Below are positions 8,986-19,644 of a DNA stretch of 64,000 nucleotides, one piece after another. Where the stretch lies: positions 310,001-374,000 of the forward strand of contig NCJG01000001.1 in assembly GCA_002282385.1 (NCBI GenBank), written 5' to 3'. Below the pieces are notes generated by a model. That model was given only the letters and a program-made list of their open reading frames with translations, had not been told where the DNA came from and made no database searches. Each line of letters begins with the position of its first letter. Positions within the stretch are counted from its first letter, which is position 1. Position numbers and translations under genes: made by a program. This DNA comes from Sphingomonadales bacterium 39-57-19 (lineage in GTDB: Bacteria; Pseudomonadota; Alphaproteobacteria; Sphingomonadales; Sphingomonadaceae).

Positions 8986-10634
8986 TTGGACGGTTTACTT
9001 AGTCCCCAAGATGATTTGCTCTCAATCGCGTGCGCCCACGCCCGCGATGTTGATGCACTTTGCGACGACGTCGCATCCATCATAATCCCTTCCGCGGGCG
9101 TTTCGAAAGATGACGCTCTGAAGGCTGTTATCAATCTGAGATCTCAGATATTCTTGCCCCGGGAAGCTGCGCTGTTTGCGGCTGAATATGCCCATCTCAT
9201 CCCTGAAATGGCACGCGAGCAACGTCGTTATTGGCCTGCGGCGCGATTGTCGTTTTTAGGCTTTGGCAAAACATGAACGGGGCCGCGCCGTTCGTATGCG
9301 CTGTCACAGGCGAGGTGTCGCCTAAGGGCATCTTACTGCGTGCCGATGACGCGTTGCAGCAGCTTCATATAAGGGCAGGGGGCGTGCCTGGCGGCGTCCT
9401 TGCATGTCCCGCTTTGCTCAGCCTCGCGCAGATGGTTTTACGGCTAAGGATGCGGCTCGCGCGGCCTGTTTGAGTTGCGGAAGGTGCCGACAATTGGGAA
9501 CTGTGGGTCGAGGCCGAGCCTTTCAACAATGATGTCAAACTTGCCATTTTGAGTTGGCGCAAAATAGACAATGTGTCGGTCAAGCCAAGCCCGCGGGATA
9601 TATGGCCTGATCGAGGTCAAGAACCGGTCAGGCTTAGATTTGATCACGCCTTGCGCCTTGTTGACGCCTGCGGACCAGTTGAAGACATTGTTAAAGATAC
9701 AGATTTTGGTTCCTCAGCGACAATGATACTCGGCAGGCTTTTCGGTCCAGACGCACTGGCAGCGTTCCAGAATGTTGCGAGGTTTGTCCCAATCAGTCGC
9801 CGCAGCGTTCCTACGCTCAACGGTGCGAGTATGTGGGTTTGGGGGCAGGCCGAACGTGACGGCGCTGGGCAGATTTCTGGGTATACGCTGTCCCTTGCCC
9901 ATAATGGGACGGTCGAAGCGGCTAGCTTTACGCAGGCGGATAGATCATCTTCGGGCGCACTTTCTGGGAAACAGCTTGCGCCGGTTCTGCGGCAACCATT
10001 GGATCGCATCATCGCGAATGCCGAAACGATCGCGGGCGAATTGTGCGGGCCGATCCGTGAAAACTATGCCGCATATGCCCGCGACATTGCCAACGCTGCG
10101 CGGCATCTTACGGCCCTTGTTGAGGATCTGAGCGATTTGGAAGCCGTCGAACGACCTGGCTTTTCCACCGCACAGGATGATATCGAATTAGGGGACGTTG
10201 CGCGGCGCGCTGCTGGTTTTCTGGCGTTAACGGCCGCAGATCACCGCATGACGATTTCGCTGCCTGACGGCCAAACATATGTCACGGCCATAGCAGAATT
10301 GAGGCGCGTGCTTCAGATCATGCTGAACCTTATCACCAATGCGATCCGATATTCGCCCGACGGAACTGAGGTTCGGGTGGAAGTCGGCGCCGAGGATGGA
10401 TTTGCGTACGTATCCGTGTCGGACCAAGGTGCGGGTGTTGGCGTAGATGACCGCGAACGTATTTTTGCCAAGTTTGAACGTTTGGGGCGCACCGGCGATG
10501 GCGGAAGCGGCCTAGGGCTCTATATATCGCGCCGCCTGGCACGCGCGATGGGCGGTGATCTTACCGTTGAGGATGCAAAAGGCGGAGGCGCTAAATTCAC
10601 GCTCCGCCTTCCACAACAATTAACGCTGGTCTAG
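8986..10634 (+). pseudogene. Sensor histidine kinase-like gene, disrupted by a frameshift and a stop codon
   Basis: Three open segments read as one protein. The first runs from a TTG start to REQRRYWPAARLSFLGF, then meets TGA at 9274-9276. The sense continues one frame over from about 9260 (QNMNGAAPFVCAVTGEV...), is stopped by TGA at 9471-9473, and continues in the same frame (VAEGADNWELWVEAEPF...). A one-base deletion near 9255-9268 and an Arg-to-stop change (CGA to TGA) would explain both. The rest has a HATPase domain: N box NLITNAIRYS, G1 VSDQGAGVG, F box FAKFERLG, G2 GGSGLGLYIS. At the dimerisation helix the phospho-acceptor His is replaced (APVLRQPLDRII against family SHELRTPLNAII). The downstream 361-codon part is intact and might still be made, but has no convincing start. 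Confidence 0.75.
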
Positions 10635-11906
10635 GCCCGGATATGGGCGGTGGTTTGGACCCGTGTACAATTGACGCGGGCGACCGATTTTTTGTGCCGG
10701 ATCGGAAATCATTTCATTCCATTGTGCAACCCAGCCCACGGTGCGGGATAGTGCGAACAATACGGTGAACATTTCCGTCGGGAAGCCAATCGCCGACAAA
10801 ATGATGCCGGAATAGAAGTCAACGTTCGGGAACAGCTTCTTTTCGATGAAATATGGATCATTTAGCGCCATTTCTTCAAGCTGCATCGCAACATCGAAGA
10901 TTGGGTCGGTAATGTTCAGCTCGGTCAGAACCTCACGCACCGTTTTCTGCATGACTGACGCGCGCGGATCGTAGTTTTTATAGACCCGATGCCCAAAGCC
11001 CATGAGACGGAAGGGATCGTTCTTGTCCTTGGCACGTTCAATGTAATGCGGAATTCGGTCCGGCGTGCCGATTTCGCGCAGCATGTTGAGCGCAGCTTCG
11101 TTCGCGCCGCCATGCGCTGGGCCCCAAAGGCAGGCAATGCCCGCTGCAATACATGCAAACGGGTTGGCACCCGATGATCCGGCAAGGCGTACCGTCGATG
11201 TTGAAGCATTTTGTTCATGGTCGGCATGGAGGATGAAAATCCGGTCCATCGCGCGTTCGATGACTGGGTTCACAACATATTCTTCGGCAGGGACGCCGAA
11301 GGTCATGCGCAGGAAGTTGCCGGTGTAGGACAGGCTATTGTCCGGATAAACAAATGGCTGACCAACCGAATATTTATACGCCATTGCGGCGATGGTTGGC
11401 ATTTTGGCAATCAAACGATGGCTGGAAATCATGCGATGCGTTGGGTCGCTGATATCGGTCGAATCATGATAAAATGCCGACAGCGCGCCGACGACACCGC
11501 ACATGATCGCCATTGGGTGCGCGTCACGGCGGAAGCCGCGATAAAATGTCGCCAGCTGCTCATGCAGCATTGTGTGGCGTGAAATGGTGTGGCTGAAATG
11601 ATCGAGCTGCGCCTTGTTGGGCAGTTCACCATTCAACAGCAGATATGATACTTCCATGAAGCTCGACTGTTCCGAAAGTTCTTCAATGGAATAACCACGA
11701 TGCAACAATATGCCTTCATCGCCATCGATGAACGTCAGCGCAGATTCGCAGCTTGCGGTCGAGGTGAAGCCGGGATCGAACGTGAAATGATCTGACACGG
11801 CATATAATTTGCGGATATCGATTACGTCGGGTCCTTCCGAACCTTTCATGATCGGCAATTCAAAGCTGTTTTCGCCAACGGTAAGAGTTGCGTTATTATT
11901 GGCCAT
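10620..11906 (-). CDS. gltA: Citrate synthase
   Basis: Condenses oxaloacetate and acetyl-CoA, entry to the TCA cycle. The 428-residue length and the N-terminal beta-domain ([18 protein letters not shown]) are those of the type II hexameric enzyme of Gram-negatives, usually NADH-inhibited. Active-site motifs: [10 protein letters not shown], the His-bearing [27 protein letters not shown], and [15 protein letters not shown] with its catalytic His. Asp is in the later VDFYSGI segment. I chose the ATG that begins MANNN; in-frame upstream codons exist but lack family similarity. The stop overlaps the convergent kinase pseudogene by 15 bp. Confidence 0.97.
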   Translation of the reverse strand: MANNNATLTVGENSFELPIMKGSEGPDVIDIRKLYAVSDHFTFDPGFTSTASCESALTFIDGDEGILLHRGYSIEELSEQSSFMEVSYLLLNGELPNKAQLDHFSHTISRHTMLHEQLATFYRGFRRDAHPMAIMCGVVGALSAFYHDSTDISDPTHRMISSHRLIAKMPTIAAMAYKYSVGQPFVYPDNSLSYTGNFLRMTFGVPAEEYVVNPVIERAMDRIFILHADHEQNASTSTVRLAGSSGANPFACIAAGIACLWGPAHGGANEAALNMLREIGTPDRIPHYIERAKDKNDPFRLMGFGHRVYKNYDPRASVMQKTVREVLTELNITDPIFDVAMQLEEMALNDPYFIEKKLFPNVDFYSGIILSAIGFPTEMFTVLFALSRTVGWVAQWNEMISDPAQKIGRPRQLYTGPNHRPYPGLDQR

Positions 11907-12156
11907 TTTCAAACTCCATACATTGCTACCCGACATATCGGGCCGCCCAACCGGGCATATTTCCGTTTAAGACACAGAACGTTCAAAACGTCGTTTGCGA
12001 CTGCTTTCGGTCCTTCAAATGCCACTATTTCATGGGGAGAAAATGGCTTTGTCGTTGCTAGCCCAATGGTAGCAAATTTAGCAGCCGTCAAGGCAAACAA
12101 TAGCCAAAAATTGGGAGGTTATTTGCCACGCTGCATAATGGTGGTAGGTAGCGTTT
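11907..12156. other. Divergent intergenic region between gltA and comEC
   Basis: 250 bp that must carry the gltA promoter leftward and probably the comEC promoter rightward. On the minus strand a TTGACG (about 12088-12093) could be a -35 for gltA, but no good -10 lies at 16-18 bp. No operator, repeat or RNA gene recognised. Confidence 0.35.
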
Positions 12157-14307
12157 GTGGTGGGGATATCGGACATTTTGGCCCTCAACAATATGCCGCG
12201 CTTGGGCGGGGGGCGTAGGTGGTTCAGCGCCCTTGAAAACTGGCTTGATCGGGAGCGCGATCAGCTGCCTTTGTGGTTGCCGGTTGGCATAGGCATCGGG
12301 ATCGTCATTTGGCAATTTGGTGGGGCTTCGGCGGCCCCTGGATTATTGTTATTGGCCATTGCGGTTGCGCTGTTTGCGTTGCTGGCGAAACCGCATAGCC
12401 GCAGCCGTCAATTTTTCGGGATGGCGGCAGTCGCCATTTTGCTTGGTTTCGGGCTCATTAGCCTGAAGTCGGCGGTCGTCGACAAACCCGTTCTGGCCAA
12501 GATTTGGATCGGCGATTTTTATGGGCGGATTGAGGCCGTCGAAAATCTCACGGCGCGCGAGGTTGTTCGCCTGCGCCTTGGGACGGATGGGAAGGGCGAA
12601 TTGCCCCCGGTCGTCCGCGTAAATCTTACGCCCGCACAATATCAATCAACATTTCAAGTGGGCGCGGTCATTCGATTGCGGGCGAGATTGATGCCGCCTG
12701 CCGGACCAACCTTGCCGGGCGGATATGATTTTGCGCGCCGGGCATGGTTTCAACAGATCGGCGCAACCGGGTCTGCATTGGGAACCGTAACCTTGGTTGA
12801 GCCTGCAAGAACCAATGCGATGTTTTCGGAAAAGCGGGCGCAACTTACGCAGCATATTTTGGCATCCATGCCGCCTGATGCAGGAGCCATTGGCGCGGCG
12901 CTGGTGACGGGGGATCAGGGGCATATAGGCGAGGCGGATGCGCAAGCGATCCGGGACAGCGGATTGGCGCATCTGCTGTCGATCAGCGGGCTTCATGTGA
13001 CGGCGGTTGTTGGATTTATCTTTATCGCGGTCAGCCGTTTGCTGTCCTTGTCGTCGTGGCTGGCCTTGCGGATTTCGGTGCCGATCTGTGCGGCGGCGGC
13101 GGCCGCAATGGGGGCACTGGCATATACCCTTTTAACGGGCGCAGAGGTACCAACGATACGATCCTGCATTGCTGCGCTTTTGGTGCTCGTGGCACTGGCG
13201 TTGGGAAGGGAGGCGCTTACCCTGCGTTTGGTTGCATTTGGCGCGTTGATTGTGCTGCTATTTTGGCCAGAGGCATTGGCCGGGCCAAGCTTTCAACTCA
13301 GCTTCGCCGCTGTTGCCACGATTGTCATCCTTCACGAACTGCCACTGGTGAAGCGCTTTGCCGAACGGCGGGATGAGCCGACGCTATATCGACTTGCCCG
13401 GGCCGTTGTTTCACTTGTTCTCACCGGGCTCGCTATCGAAATAATCTTGGCCCCGATCGCCTTGTTTCATTTTCATAAGACAGGACTTTATGGTGCCTTC
13501 GCCAATGTCGTCGCGATACCCATGACGACCTTCGTTATTATGCCATTGGAAGCATTGGCACTTTTCCTCGATTTGGTCGGCCTTGGCGGGCCCTTCTGGT
13601 GGCTCGCCGGACACGGGATTTTAGCGATTTTGGCATTAGCACATTTTGTGAGCGGTTTGCCGGGCGCGGTTTCGATGATGCCTGAAATGCCCATCTGGTC
13701 TTATGCGGCATTCTGGGCGGGGGCATTGCTGTTTGGACTGCTGCAAACGCATATTCGCTATGTCGGCATCCCGATTTTCCTTATTGGCATTGCCGGAATG
13801 ATCTTAGCACCTCGGCCCGATATATTGGTCACGGGCGATGGAAAACATCTGGCTCTCGTCACAGCCGACGGAAAAGTCTCGCTTTTGCGCGGCAAGGCCG
13901 GCGACTTTGTTCGGGATATGATCTCCGAAAAAGCGGGAAGCAATGCTGTCGCCACACCGATCGAACAATGGCCGGGCGCAAACTGCACATCTGATAACTG
14001 CATTATATCGTTAGCTGCGCACAACCGGGCCTGGACCATATTGGCAACGCGCACGGCTTACCAGGTCCCAGTCATGGAGATGGCCGCGGCCTGCAGGCGC
14101 GTGGACATCGTCGTGAGCGACCGATGGTTGCCGCAAAGTTGCCGGCCCAAATGGATTAAAGCAGACCGCGGACTGTTAGAGCAGACCGGCGGACTTGCTA
14201 TCTATTTGGCCGATCAACGCGTGATGACCGTTAACGAAAATCGCGCGCGTATGCCATGGGTTCAAGCGGCCAAAGCGGCGCAGCAGAACGCAGATTTAGA
14301 TCAATGA
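12157..14307 (+). CDS. comEC: ComEC/Rec2-family competence membrane protein
   Basis: Inner-membrane channel family for uptake of single-stranded DNA. 716 residues. After an N-terminal membrane pair comes a DUF4131/OB-like region (~100-220), then the competence domain with its hallmark [15 protein letters not shown] near residue 270 and about eight further membrane helices. The C-terminal ~170 residues sit where the beta-lactamase-like domain normally is, but I see no HxHxDH zinc motif, so that domain looks reduced. Start is GTG; an ATG at 12193 ([10 protein letters not shown]) is an alternative. Its stop overlaps the convergent lexA gene by 7 bp. dprA is also in this window. Confidence 0.92.
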   Translation: MVGISDILALNNMPRLGGGRRWFSALENWLDRERDQLPLWLPVGIGIGIVIWQFGGASAAPGLLLLAIAVALFALLAKPHSRSRQFFGMAAVAILLGFGLISLKSAVVDKPVLAKIWIGDFYGRIEAVENLTAREVVRLRLGTDGKGELPPVVRVNLTPAQYQSTFQVGAVIRLRARLMPPAGPTLPGGYDFARRAWFQQIGATGSALGTVTLVEPARTNAMFSEKRAQLTQHILASMPPDAGAIGAALVTGDQGHIGEADAQAIRDSGLAHLLSISGLHVTAVVGFIFIAVSRLLSLSSWLALRISVPICAAAAAAMGALAYTLLTGAEVPTIRSCIAALLVLVALALGREALTLRLVAFGALIVLLFWPEALAGPSFQLSFAAVATIVILHELPLVKRFAERRDEPTLYRLARAVVSLVLTGLAIEIILAPIALFHFHKTGLYGAFANVVAIPMTTFVIMPLEALALFLDLVGLGGPFWWLAGHGILAILALAHFVSGLPGAVSMMPEMPIWSYAAFWAGALLFGLLQTHIRYVGIPIFLIGIAGMILAPRPDILVTGDGKHLALVTADGKVSLLRGKAGDFVRDMISEKAGSNAVATPIEQWPGANCTSDNCIISLAAHNRAWTILATRTAYQVPVMEMAAACRRVDIVVSDRWLPQSCRPKWIKADRGLLEQTGGLAIYLADQRVMTVNENRARMPWVQAAKAAQQNADLDQ

Positions 14308-14987
14308 TATCTGCGCAATAGCCCCGCTAGCTTACCCTGAACTTCAACTTCATGCTGCGCATAATATTGTGGTTCATATGTGCTGTTGGCCGGATCCAAA
14401 CGGATTTGCTGACCTTCACGGCGCAGATATTTTAGCGTCGCTTCTTCACCGTGCACCAGTGCCACAACAATCTCGCCATCGCGCGCGGTCGTTGCTTTAC
14501 GGATGAGGGCGTAATCACCATCCAATATCCCCGCCTCGATCATTGAGTCACCGGAAACTTCAAGCGCATAATGCTCGCCAGCGCCCAACAGCGCCATGGG
14601 CACAGACAAGGAACTTTGGCCTTCCAAAGCTTCAATCGGCACACCAGCAGCGATTTTGCCATGCAGCGGGATTTCCATGACGTCGTTCGCAGCCACGGGC
14701 AACTGCACCTGCGCCTTGTTGCTGGCAACCGCAGGAGTGAGCTTGGTCACATTATCGCTGCGCAAGTTGCCGCCATCGGGTAGTTTCATCACTTCGAGCG
14801 CACGGGCGCGATTTGCAAGACGGCGGATAAAGCCGCGCTCTTCCAAAGCACCAATCAACCGATGCACACCTGACTTGCTCTTCAAATCCAGCGCTTCCTT
14901 CATTTCTTCAAATGAGGGCGAAATACCGCTTTCATCAAGTCGCTGGTTAATGAACACAAGCAGTTCATGCTGTTTGGCTGTGAGCAT
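14301..14987 (-). CDS. lexA: LexA, SOS repressor
   Basis: 228 residues. N-terminal winged helix ([20 protein letters not shown]..., with [23 protein letters not shown] recognition region) and C-terminal S24 autoprotease domain. The self-cleavage site is A114-G115 (KIAAG), the catalytic Ser is S148 (SGDSM) and the Lys is K186. RecA-stimulated self-cleavage should lift repression. I chose the ATG giving MLTAKQ because the recognisable domain starts there. The 16 in-frame codons upstream lie on the operator and are very unlikely to be translated. It is the last gene of the trp-moa-moe strand but has its own promoter with three LexA half-sites. Confidence 0.97.
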   Translation of the reverse strand: MLTAKQHELLVFINQRLDESGISPSFEEMKEALDLKSKSGVHRLIGALEERGFIRRLANRARALEVMKLPDGGNLRSDNVTKLTPAVASNKAQVQLPVAANDVMEIPLHGKIAAGVPIEALEGQSSLSVPMALLGAGEHYALEVSGDSMIEAGILDGDYALIRKATTARDGEIVVALVHGEEATLKYLRREGQQIRLDPANSTYEPQYYAQHEVEVQGKLAGLLRRYH

Positions 14988-15007
14988 ATTCAGGGTTCCA
15001 TCATGTT

Positions 15008-15050
15008 GAACATGAGAAGAACGATTAGAGAACAAATGTGGTTATGTCAA
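15008..15050 (-). promoter_or_regulatory. lexA promoter with tandem LexA (SOS) boxes
   Basis: On the minus strand TTGACA (15050-15045), a 17-bp spacer and TAATCG (15027-15022) form a good sigma-70-type promoter. Three GTTC half-sites occur at 15033-15030, 15022-15019 and 15011-15008, each separated by exactly 7 bp. The alphaproteobacterial LexA box is the direct repeat GTTC-N7-GTTC, so two overlapping boxes share the middle half-site. They cover the -10 and the likely transcription start, as expected for autorepression. Confidence 0.88.
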
Positions 15051-15057
15051 GAACAAC

Positions 15058-15549
15058 CTAGCTTTTAGATTCCTCTTGAACGCTTAGGAGAACTCGCCGG
15101 AACATCAGCGGATTGCTAATGCCTACAATGGGCGCTTGTGCCGTTCCCGTGCCCGACATTACCAATGTCCCAAAGTTGCAAATTCTGCCTATAAATCCTT
15201 GCTGGACTTGAATGCTCTCAACACGGGGCAAGAGTATTTCAACGGTTTGGCGGCTAATTAGGCCATATTTAGCGACAACTTTCTTGTCTGTGATCGCCAG
15301 TTCAGTGCTCCACCATCTCAGAAAAGCTATCAGGAAAAAAACAAATCCGACCACAAACCACATTGTAGCAACGCCTAGTAAAATCAGAAACCATAGAGAC
15401 CACACACTTACCCGAGCCTGATACTTAACAGTCTCGCCCGGTGCGAGCGTGGTTTCAACAAAGCTTCCCCTAATGCATTCCCCTCCGAAAATTCGTGCGT
15501 GATCAAATTCATGATAAATTGTCAAATTTTGCAATTTGCAAACTTGCAC
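15058..15549 (-). CDS. PH domain (bPH2/DUF304-like) membrane protein
   Basis: Two adjacent hydrophobic segments (SVWSLWFLILLGVATMWF and VVGFVFFLIAFLRWW) precede a bacterial PH-like domain with the typical strands TELAITDKKVVAKYGLISRQTVEILLPRVESIQVQQ and IGRICNFGTLVMSGTG. The family is often annotated YdbS/YdbT-like, function unknown. Recognisable homology seems to begin about residue 30 (GSFVETTLAPGETVKY). The frame has no ATG: the GTG used here gives 163 residues, but a strong GGAGGGG sits 7 nt before an ATT at 15474-15472, which would give 138 residues. The gene lies between moeA and lexA on the same strand. Confidence 0.75.
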   Translation of the reverse strand: MQVCKLQNLTIYHEFDHARIFGGECIRGSFVETTLAPGETVKYQARVSVWSLWFLILLGVATMWFVVGFVFFLIAFLRWWSTELAITDKKVVAKYGLISRQTVEILLPRVESIQVQQGFIGRICNFGTLVMSGTGTAQAPIVGISNPLMFRRVLLSVQEESKS

Positions 15550-15605
15550 ACGTATGCTGGCTAGGCAAGCCTGAAAAACATTTGTGCACTGTAAGCGTGC
15601 CGCGG

Positions 15606-16787
15606 TCAGAACAACCGATGATATTGCACAACCGCGCCAGAGGGCGTGGCAGGTGTATCTATATCGCGGATTATCAGCGCGTTGCTGTGCGATAGCGGCG
15701 AGACCAAACCGCTATCCCGCGAGGTAAAAGCTGTGATGGCACCGCCTTCGACCCTGGCGCGAAGATATTCTGTCCGGCTTCCGCCCGGAAACAATGCGTT
15801 GTCGGCTTTCGCTTCAAAGACTTCGGGGAGCGGCGACAGGCTGCCCGCCATGTGCCGGATCAGCGGCAGCAGGAACAGAAAGGCGGTTACGAACGCCGAA
15901 GAGGGGTTGCCCGGCAGACCCAGCACTATTGTGTTACCAATCTTTCCCGCCATAACGGGTTTTCCGGGTCGCATAGCAACCTTCCAAAAGTCCATATCTG
16001 CGCCAATATTGCGCAGCGCAGTTTGCACCAAATCATGGTCGCCAACCGACGCGCCGCCCGTTGTGACGATAATATCGGTGGTTGAAGCAAGCGCGCTCAA
16101 CCTTGTTTCCAGATCGGTGAGCTTGTCGGCAATTATGCCGGCATCCATGATTTTACATGGGATGTTGGATAACATCGCGTGCAGCATCGGGCTGTTGGAT
16201 GATGGTATCTGCGCCGGACTGCACTCTATGCCCGGAGGCAGAAGTTCGTCGCCTGTCCCGACAATCGTTACATGCGGCCAATGGCCAACCCGAACGGTGC
16301 CATGACCAGCCATAGCCGCCAGCGCACATGGCCCAGCCTCCAGCATAGTGCCTGTCGCGAGAACGGTATCGCCGGACGAAAAATCGCCACCAGCTGTGCG
16401 AATATGCATGTCCGGTGCAAGTGCATCCTTCGCCGTGGCCATCAGGGTATCGCCGTCACGCGCAGCGTCTTCCTGAATTAAAATGGTATCCGCACCAACG
16501 GGGACATGCGCACCCGTAAAGATGCGCACGGCTTGGTTCTGTTCCAATATGCCCGCAAAGGGCCGACCTGCCGCGCTTTCACCGATTACTTGCCATGGCC
16601 CAGGAAACGCAGCGGATGATAAAGCATATCCATCCATTGCCGATAGATCGGCCGCGGGTTGTGTGCGTTTCGAATGGAGTGGGCCGTGCAGATAATGCCG
16701 CGCGGCCTTTGTGAGTTCCAGTTCGACAGGCGGCAATGGCGAAGCCAGCGCCAATAATCTGGCCTGCGCTTCGGCGACCGAAATCAT
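15606..16787 (-). CDS. moeA: Molybdopterin molybdenumtransferase
   Basis: Inserts molybdate into adenylated molybdopterin, the last step of Moco synthesis. 393 residues, typical MoeA length. Motifs: SAMDGYAL near residue 50, [14 protein letters not shown] (MPT-binding) and [14 protein letters not shown]. The ATG at 16787 overlaps the moaC stop (ATGA), which decides the start over a TTG three codons upstream. The C-terminal beta-barrel domain ([13 protein letters not shown]...) is present. moaB lies elsewhere in the window. Confidence 0.96.
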   Translation of the reverse strand: MISVAEAQARLLALASPLPPVELELTKAARHYLHGPLHSKRTQPAADLSAMDGYALSSAAFPGPWQVIGESAAGRPFAGILEQNQAVRIFTGAHVPVGADTILIQEDAARDGDTLMATAKDALAPDMHIRTAGGDFSSGDTVLATGTMLEAGPCALAAMAGHGTVRVGHWPHVTIVGTGDELLPPGIECSPAQIPSSNSPMLHAMLSNIPCKIMDAGIIADKLTDLETRLSALASTTDIIVTTGGASVGDHDLVQTALRNIGADMDFWKVAMRPGKPVMAGKIGNTIVLGLPGNPSSAFVTAFLFLLPLIRHMAGSLSPLPEVFEAKADNALFPGGSRTEYLRARVEGGAITAFTSRDSGLVSPLSHSNALIIRDIDTPATPSGAVVQYHRLF

Positions 16788-17251
16788 GCGTGCCAATCGC
16801 CCGATTTGCCGCCCGTTTTGGACAGCAACCGGATGTCGGAAATCACCATCGACTTATCGAGAGCCTTTGCCATGTCGTACAGCGTGAGCAAGGCAACGGA
16901 CACAGCGGTCAAAGCCTCCATCTCGACACCCGTCGGACCGTTCAAACGCACACGCGCCTCTGCGCGAATGCCATGGTCTTCAAATTCAAACGCGATGGCA
17001 ATTTTGGACAGCATGAGCGGGTGGCAAAGCGGTATCAGTTCGCTCGTCTTTTTTGCGGCCATGATGCCGGCAATCCGCGCCGTCCCCAGCACATCGCCTT
17101 TTTTGATATTGCCCGCGCGCACAGCCTCAAGCGCCTCAGCAGACATCGTGATGCGTCCTTCGGCAACGGCTTCTCTGGCCGTATCCGCTTTGGCAGACAC
17201 ATCGACCATATGTGCCGCGCCATCGGCACCCAGATGCGTTAGATCAGCCAT
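16784..17251 (-). CDS. moaC: Cyclic pyranopterin monophosphate synthase
   Basis: With MoaA, converts GTP to cyclic pyranopterin monophosphate, the first stage of Moco synthesis. 155 residues, normal length. Motifs: [18 protein letters not shown] at the N-terminus, [15 protein letters not shown] with the active-site His, and [17 protein letters not shown]. It overlaps trpC at its start by 8 bp and moeA at its end by 4 bp, so it is probably translated from the trp polycistron. Confidence 0.97.
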   Translation of the reverse strand: MADLTHLGADGAAHMVDVSAKADTAREAVAEGRITMSAEALEAVRAGNIKKGDVLGTARIAGIMAAKKTSELIPLCHPLMLSKIAIAFEFEDHGIRAEARVRLNGPTGVEMEALTAVSVALLTLYDMAKALDKSMVISDIRLLSKTGGKSGDWHA

Positions 17252-18026
17252 GTCCGGTCAACAACCGTTGTGTGGCAAGTTGAACATCGGCGTTCCGCAT
17301 CAGGCTTTCGCCGACCAGGAACGTGTTGACCCCAGATGTGGCCATACGTTGGCAATCGGCATGCGTCGAAATGCCGCTTTCGCACACCAGCAATATGTCC
17401 GCAGGCACAAGCTTTGCCAAACGCTCGGTCGTCGCCAGATCGACGTCAAATGTCTTCAAATTGCGGTTGTTCACGCCGACCAATTTCGATTTCAGATGCG
17501 TAAGCGCACGGTCCAATTCGGCCTCATCATGCACTTCAACAAGGACATCCAGCCCCTCAGCAAAAGCCGCATCTTCGATTTCGACCATGGCAACATCGTC
17601 TAATGCCGCGACGATAATCAGTATGGCATCACCGCCCATTTGCCGTGCTTCGGCGCACTGCCATGGGTCGACCATGAAATCCTTTCGGATGACCGGCAGG
17701 TCACATGCGTTGCGCGCAGCGATGAGATAATCCTCATGCCCCTGAAAATACGGCGCGTCGGTTAATACGGACAGGCAAGCCGCACCGCCCGCCTGATAGG
17801 CAATGGCATGGGCTGCAGGATCGAAATCTGCGCGGATCAGGCCTTTTGACGGGCTCGCCTTTTTGATTTCCGCAATCAAGGCAATGCCCGATGCGCTTTT
17901 GGAACGCAGCGCCGCTTCGAAGCCTCGCGGCGGGGATGGGGCAGGCCAATGCGACACGCCCTTGGGCTTGCGTTCGGCCACTTCCATGCGCTTGGTCGCG
18001 CAGATTTCTGCAAGCTTGTCGGCCAT
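17244..18026 (-). CDS. trpC: Indole-3-glycerol phosphate synthase
   Basis: Fourth tryptophan pathway step, closing the indole ring from CdRP. 260 residues in one TIM barrel, monofunctional (no fused TrpF). Motifs: [15 protein letters not shown] with catalytic Lys residues, [25 protein letters not shown] and [10 protein letters not shown]. The chosen ATG (MADKLAEI) overlaps the trpD stop as TGATG. Confidence 0.97.
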   Translation of the reverse strand: MADKLAEICATKRMEVAERKPKGVSHWPAPSPPRGFEAALRSKSASGIALIAEIKKASPSKGLIRADFDPAAHAIAYQAGGAACLSVLTDAPYFQGHEDYLIAARNACDLPVIRKDFMVDPWQCAEARQMGGDAILIIVAALDDVAMVEIEDAAFAEGLDVLVEVHDEAELDRALTHLKSKLVGVNNRNLKTFDVDLATTERLAKLVPADILLVCESGISTHADCQRMATSGVNTFLVGESLMRNADVQLATQRLLTGHG

Positions 18027-19021
18027 CAATATTTCACCCAACAGTTTAGCAACGCATTGGCAAGGCCTTTATCGATGGCCTCTGCGGCCTCTTCAACCCC
18101 ATCGGGCATGGTTTCAACAACGCCAGCGACCAACAAAGCCTCCGCGGCATTGAACAATACGGCGTCGCGATAGGCGCCACGTTCGCCCAGCAACAACTTG
18201 CGCAACTCAGCCGCATTATGCTGCGCATCGCCGCCGCGAATGGCGTCAACCGGATGCACGGGTAGGCCGGCATCTGCGGCGCTGGTGCGTTGGTACCGAA
18301 CACCTTCGGGTTCGACCACGGCGACTTCGTTGCCACCGGCCAAGCTTAATTCGTCAAGGCCTTCATCGCCCGAAATGATCCGCGAATGGTCGGTGCCAAG
18401 GTGATGAAGTGCCTCAGCATACACAGGGACATAAGCAGGCCGCGCAATACCGATCAGCTGGCGTTTGACGCGTGCCGGGTTGGCAAGCGGGCCCATCAGA
18501 TTGAAAATCGTGCGTTGGCCGATGCGTTGGCGGATCGGTTGAATCCGCTTCATCGCGGGATGATGGTTCGCGGCGAACAAAAAGCAAATGCCCAAGTCTT
18601 TCAGCGTTTCTTCCGCCATGCGTCCGGCGCGTTCCATGTCGAGGCCGAGGGCTTCAAGCGTGTCTGCCGCACCCGCCTTGGATGACGCAGCGCGGTTGCC
18701 ATGCTTCGCAACAGGAACCTCGCACGCCGCGACTACGATTGACACGGCGGTGGACACATTAAGCGTATGATGCCCGTCACCACCCGTGCCACAAACATCA
18801 ATGGCACCTTTAGGTGCATCAATGGGGATCAGCCGGTCACGCATGGCTTGCGCAGCGGCGGCAATTTCCACCATTGTCTCGCCGCGCGCAGTGAGCGCAA
18901 CGAGGAACGCCTGTATTTCGTCTTCAGAGGCACGCGCGTCGAGGATGTCCGCAAATGCCTGTGCGGCCTCATCATGGTCAAACAGATGCTGCGGGTCGGG
19001 CAGGGGACCAAAGGGGTTCAT
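18026..19021 (-). CDS. trpD: Anthranilate phosphoribosyltransferase
   Basis: Transfers phosphoribosyl from PRPP to anthranilate. 331 residues. The PRPP loop [18 protein letters not shown] lies near residue 80, followed by [21 protein letters not shown] (anthranilate site) and the metal-binding GDEGLDE. It has an alpha-helical N-terminal domain and no fused glutamine amidotransferase. It overlaps trpG by 4 bp (ATGA). Confidence 0.97.
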   Translation of the reverse strand: MNPFGPLPDPQHLFDHDEAAQAFADILDARASEDEIQAFLVALTARGETMVEIAAAAQAMRDRLIPIDAPKGAIDVCGTGGDGHHTLNVSTAVSIVVAACEVPVAKHGNRAASSKAGAADTLEALGLDMERAGRMAEETLKDLGICFLFAANHHPAMKRIQPIRQRIGQRTIFNLMGPLANPARVKRQLIGIARPAYVPVYAEALHHLGTDHSRIISGDEGLDELSLAGGNEVAVVEPEGVRYQRTSAADAGLPVHPVDAIRGGDAQHNAAELRKLLLGERGAYRDAVLFNAAEALLVAGVVETMPDGVEEAAEAIDKGLANALLNCWVKY

Positions 19022-19602
19022 GTTCTGTCCTTCATTGCCATACCGGCAATGCGCATAAAATTGGCTAGCATCGCATGGCCATGTTCCGTGGCAATGCTTT
19101 CGGGATGGAATTGAACGCTGTGGATTGGCAGCGTCGCGTGGCGAAAGCCCATGACATGGCCGTCATCGCTCGTTGCATTCACGACAAGGCTCGGCGGAAC
19201 ATTTTCGACGATGAGCGAATGATAGCGCGTTGCCTGAAACGGGGACGGCAGGCCTTCAAACAGTCCGCTTCCATCATGTGTGACCGGCGATGTTTTGCCG
19301 TGCATCAATCCGCCGCGCGCAACGGTGCCGCCGAAATGCTGGCCGATGGTCTGGTGGCCCAAACAAACGCCCAGCAACGGCTTTCCAGCCTCTGCACAAG
19401 CCGCGACGAGTTCAAGGCTCACGCCCGCTTCATTCGGCGTTTTTGGCCCGGGCGAAATGAGAAAGGCCTGCGCTCCCGACGACAAAGCTTGTGCCGCCGA
19501 CATATCATCGTTGCGGACAACTTCGACCTCAGCGCCAAGCTCCATCAGATAATGGACGAGGTTCCAAGTGAAGCTGTCGTAATTGTCGATGACAAGGATC
19601 AT
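19018..19602 (-). CDS. trpG: Anthranilate synthase component II (glutamine amidotransferase)
   Basis: Releases ammonia from glutamine for TrpE. 194 residues, class I amidotransferase: NYDSFTWNL, oxyanion loop [12 protein letters not shown], nucleophile Cys in [15 protein letters not shown], and the His/Glu pair in [13 protein letters not shown]. Such subunits can serve both anthranilate and 4-amino-4-deoxychorismate synthesis (TrpG/PabA). The trp location favours TrpG but does not exclude dual use. It is separated from trpE by the hydrolase gene. Confidence 0.95.
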   Translation of the reverse strand: MILVIDNYDSFTWNLVHYLMELGAEVEVVRNDDMSAAQALSSGAQAFLISPGPKTPNEAGVSLELVAACAEAGKPLLGVCLGHQTIGQHFGGTVARGGLMHGKTSPVTHDGSGLFEGLPSPFQATRYHSLIVENVPPSLVVNATSDDGHVMGFRHATLPIHSVQFHPESIATEHGHAMLANFMRIAGMAMKDRT

Positions 19603-19644
19603 GGGCGACGCCCTAGCGGCTTTAACCTGCGGTTGGAAGAGGCA

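Noticed and set aside
9471..9473. In-frame TGA as a selenocysteine codon or programmed read-through
   Set aside because: No hairpin typical of a SECIS follows, the likely original residue is Arg (CGA to TGA), and a second lesion in the same gene favours decay.
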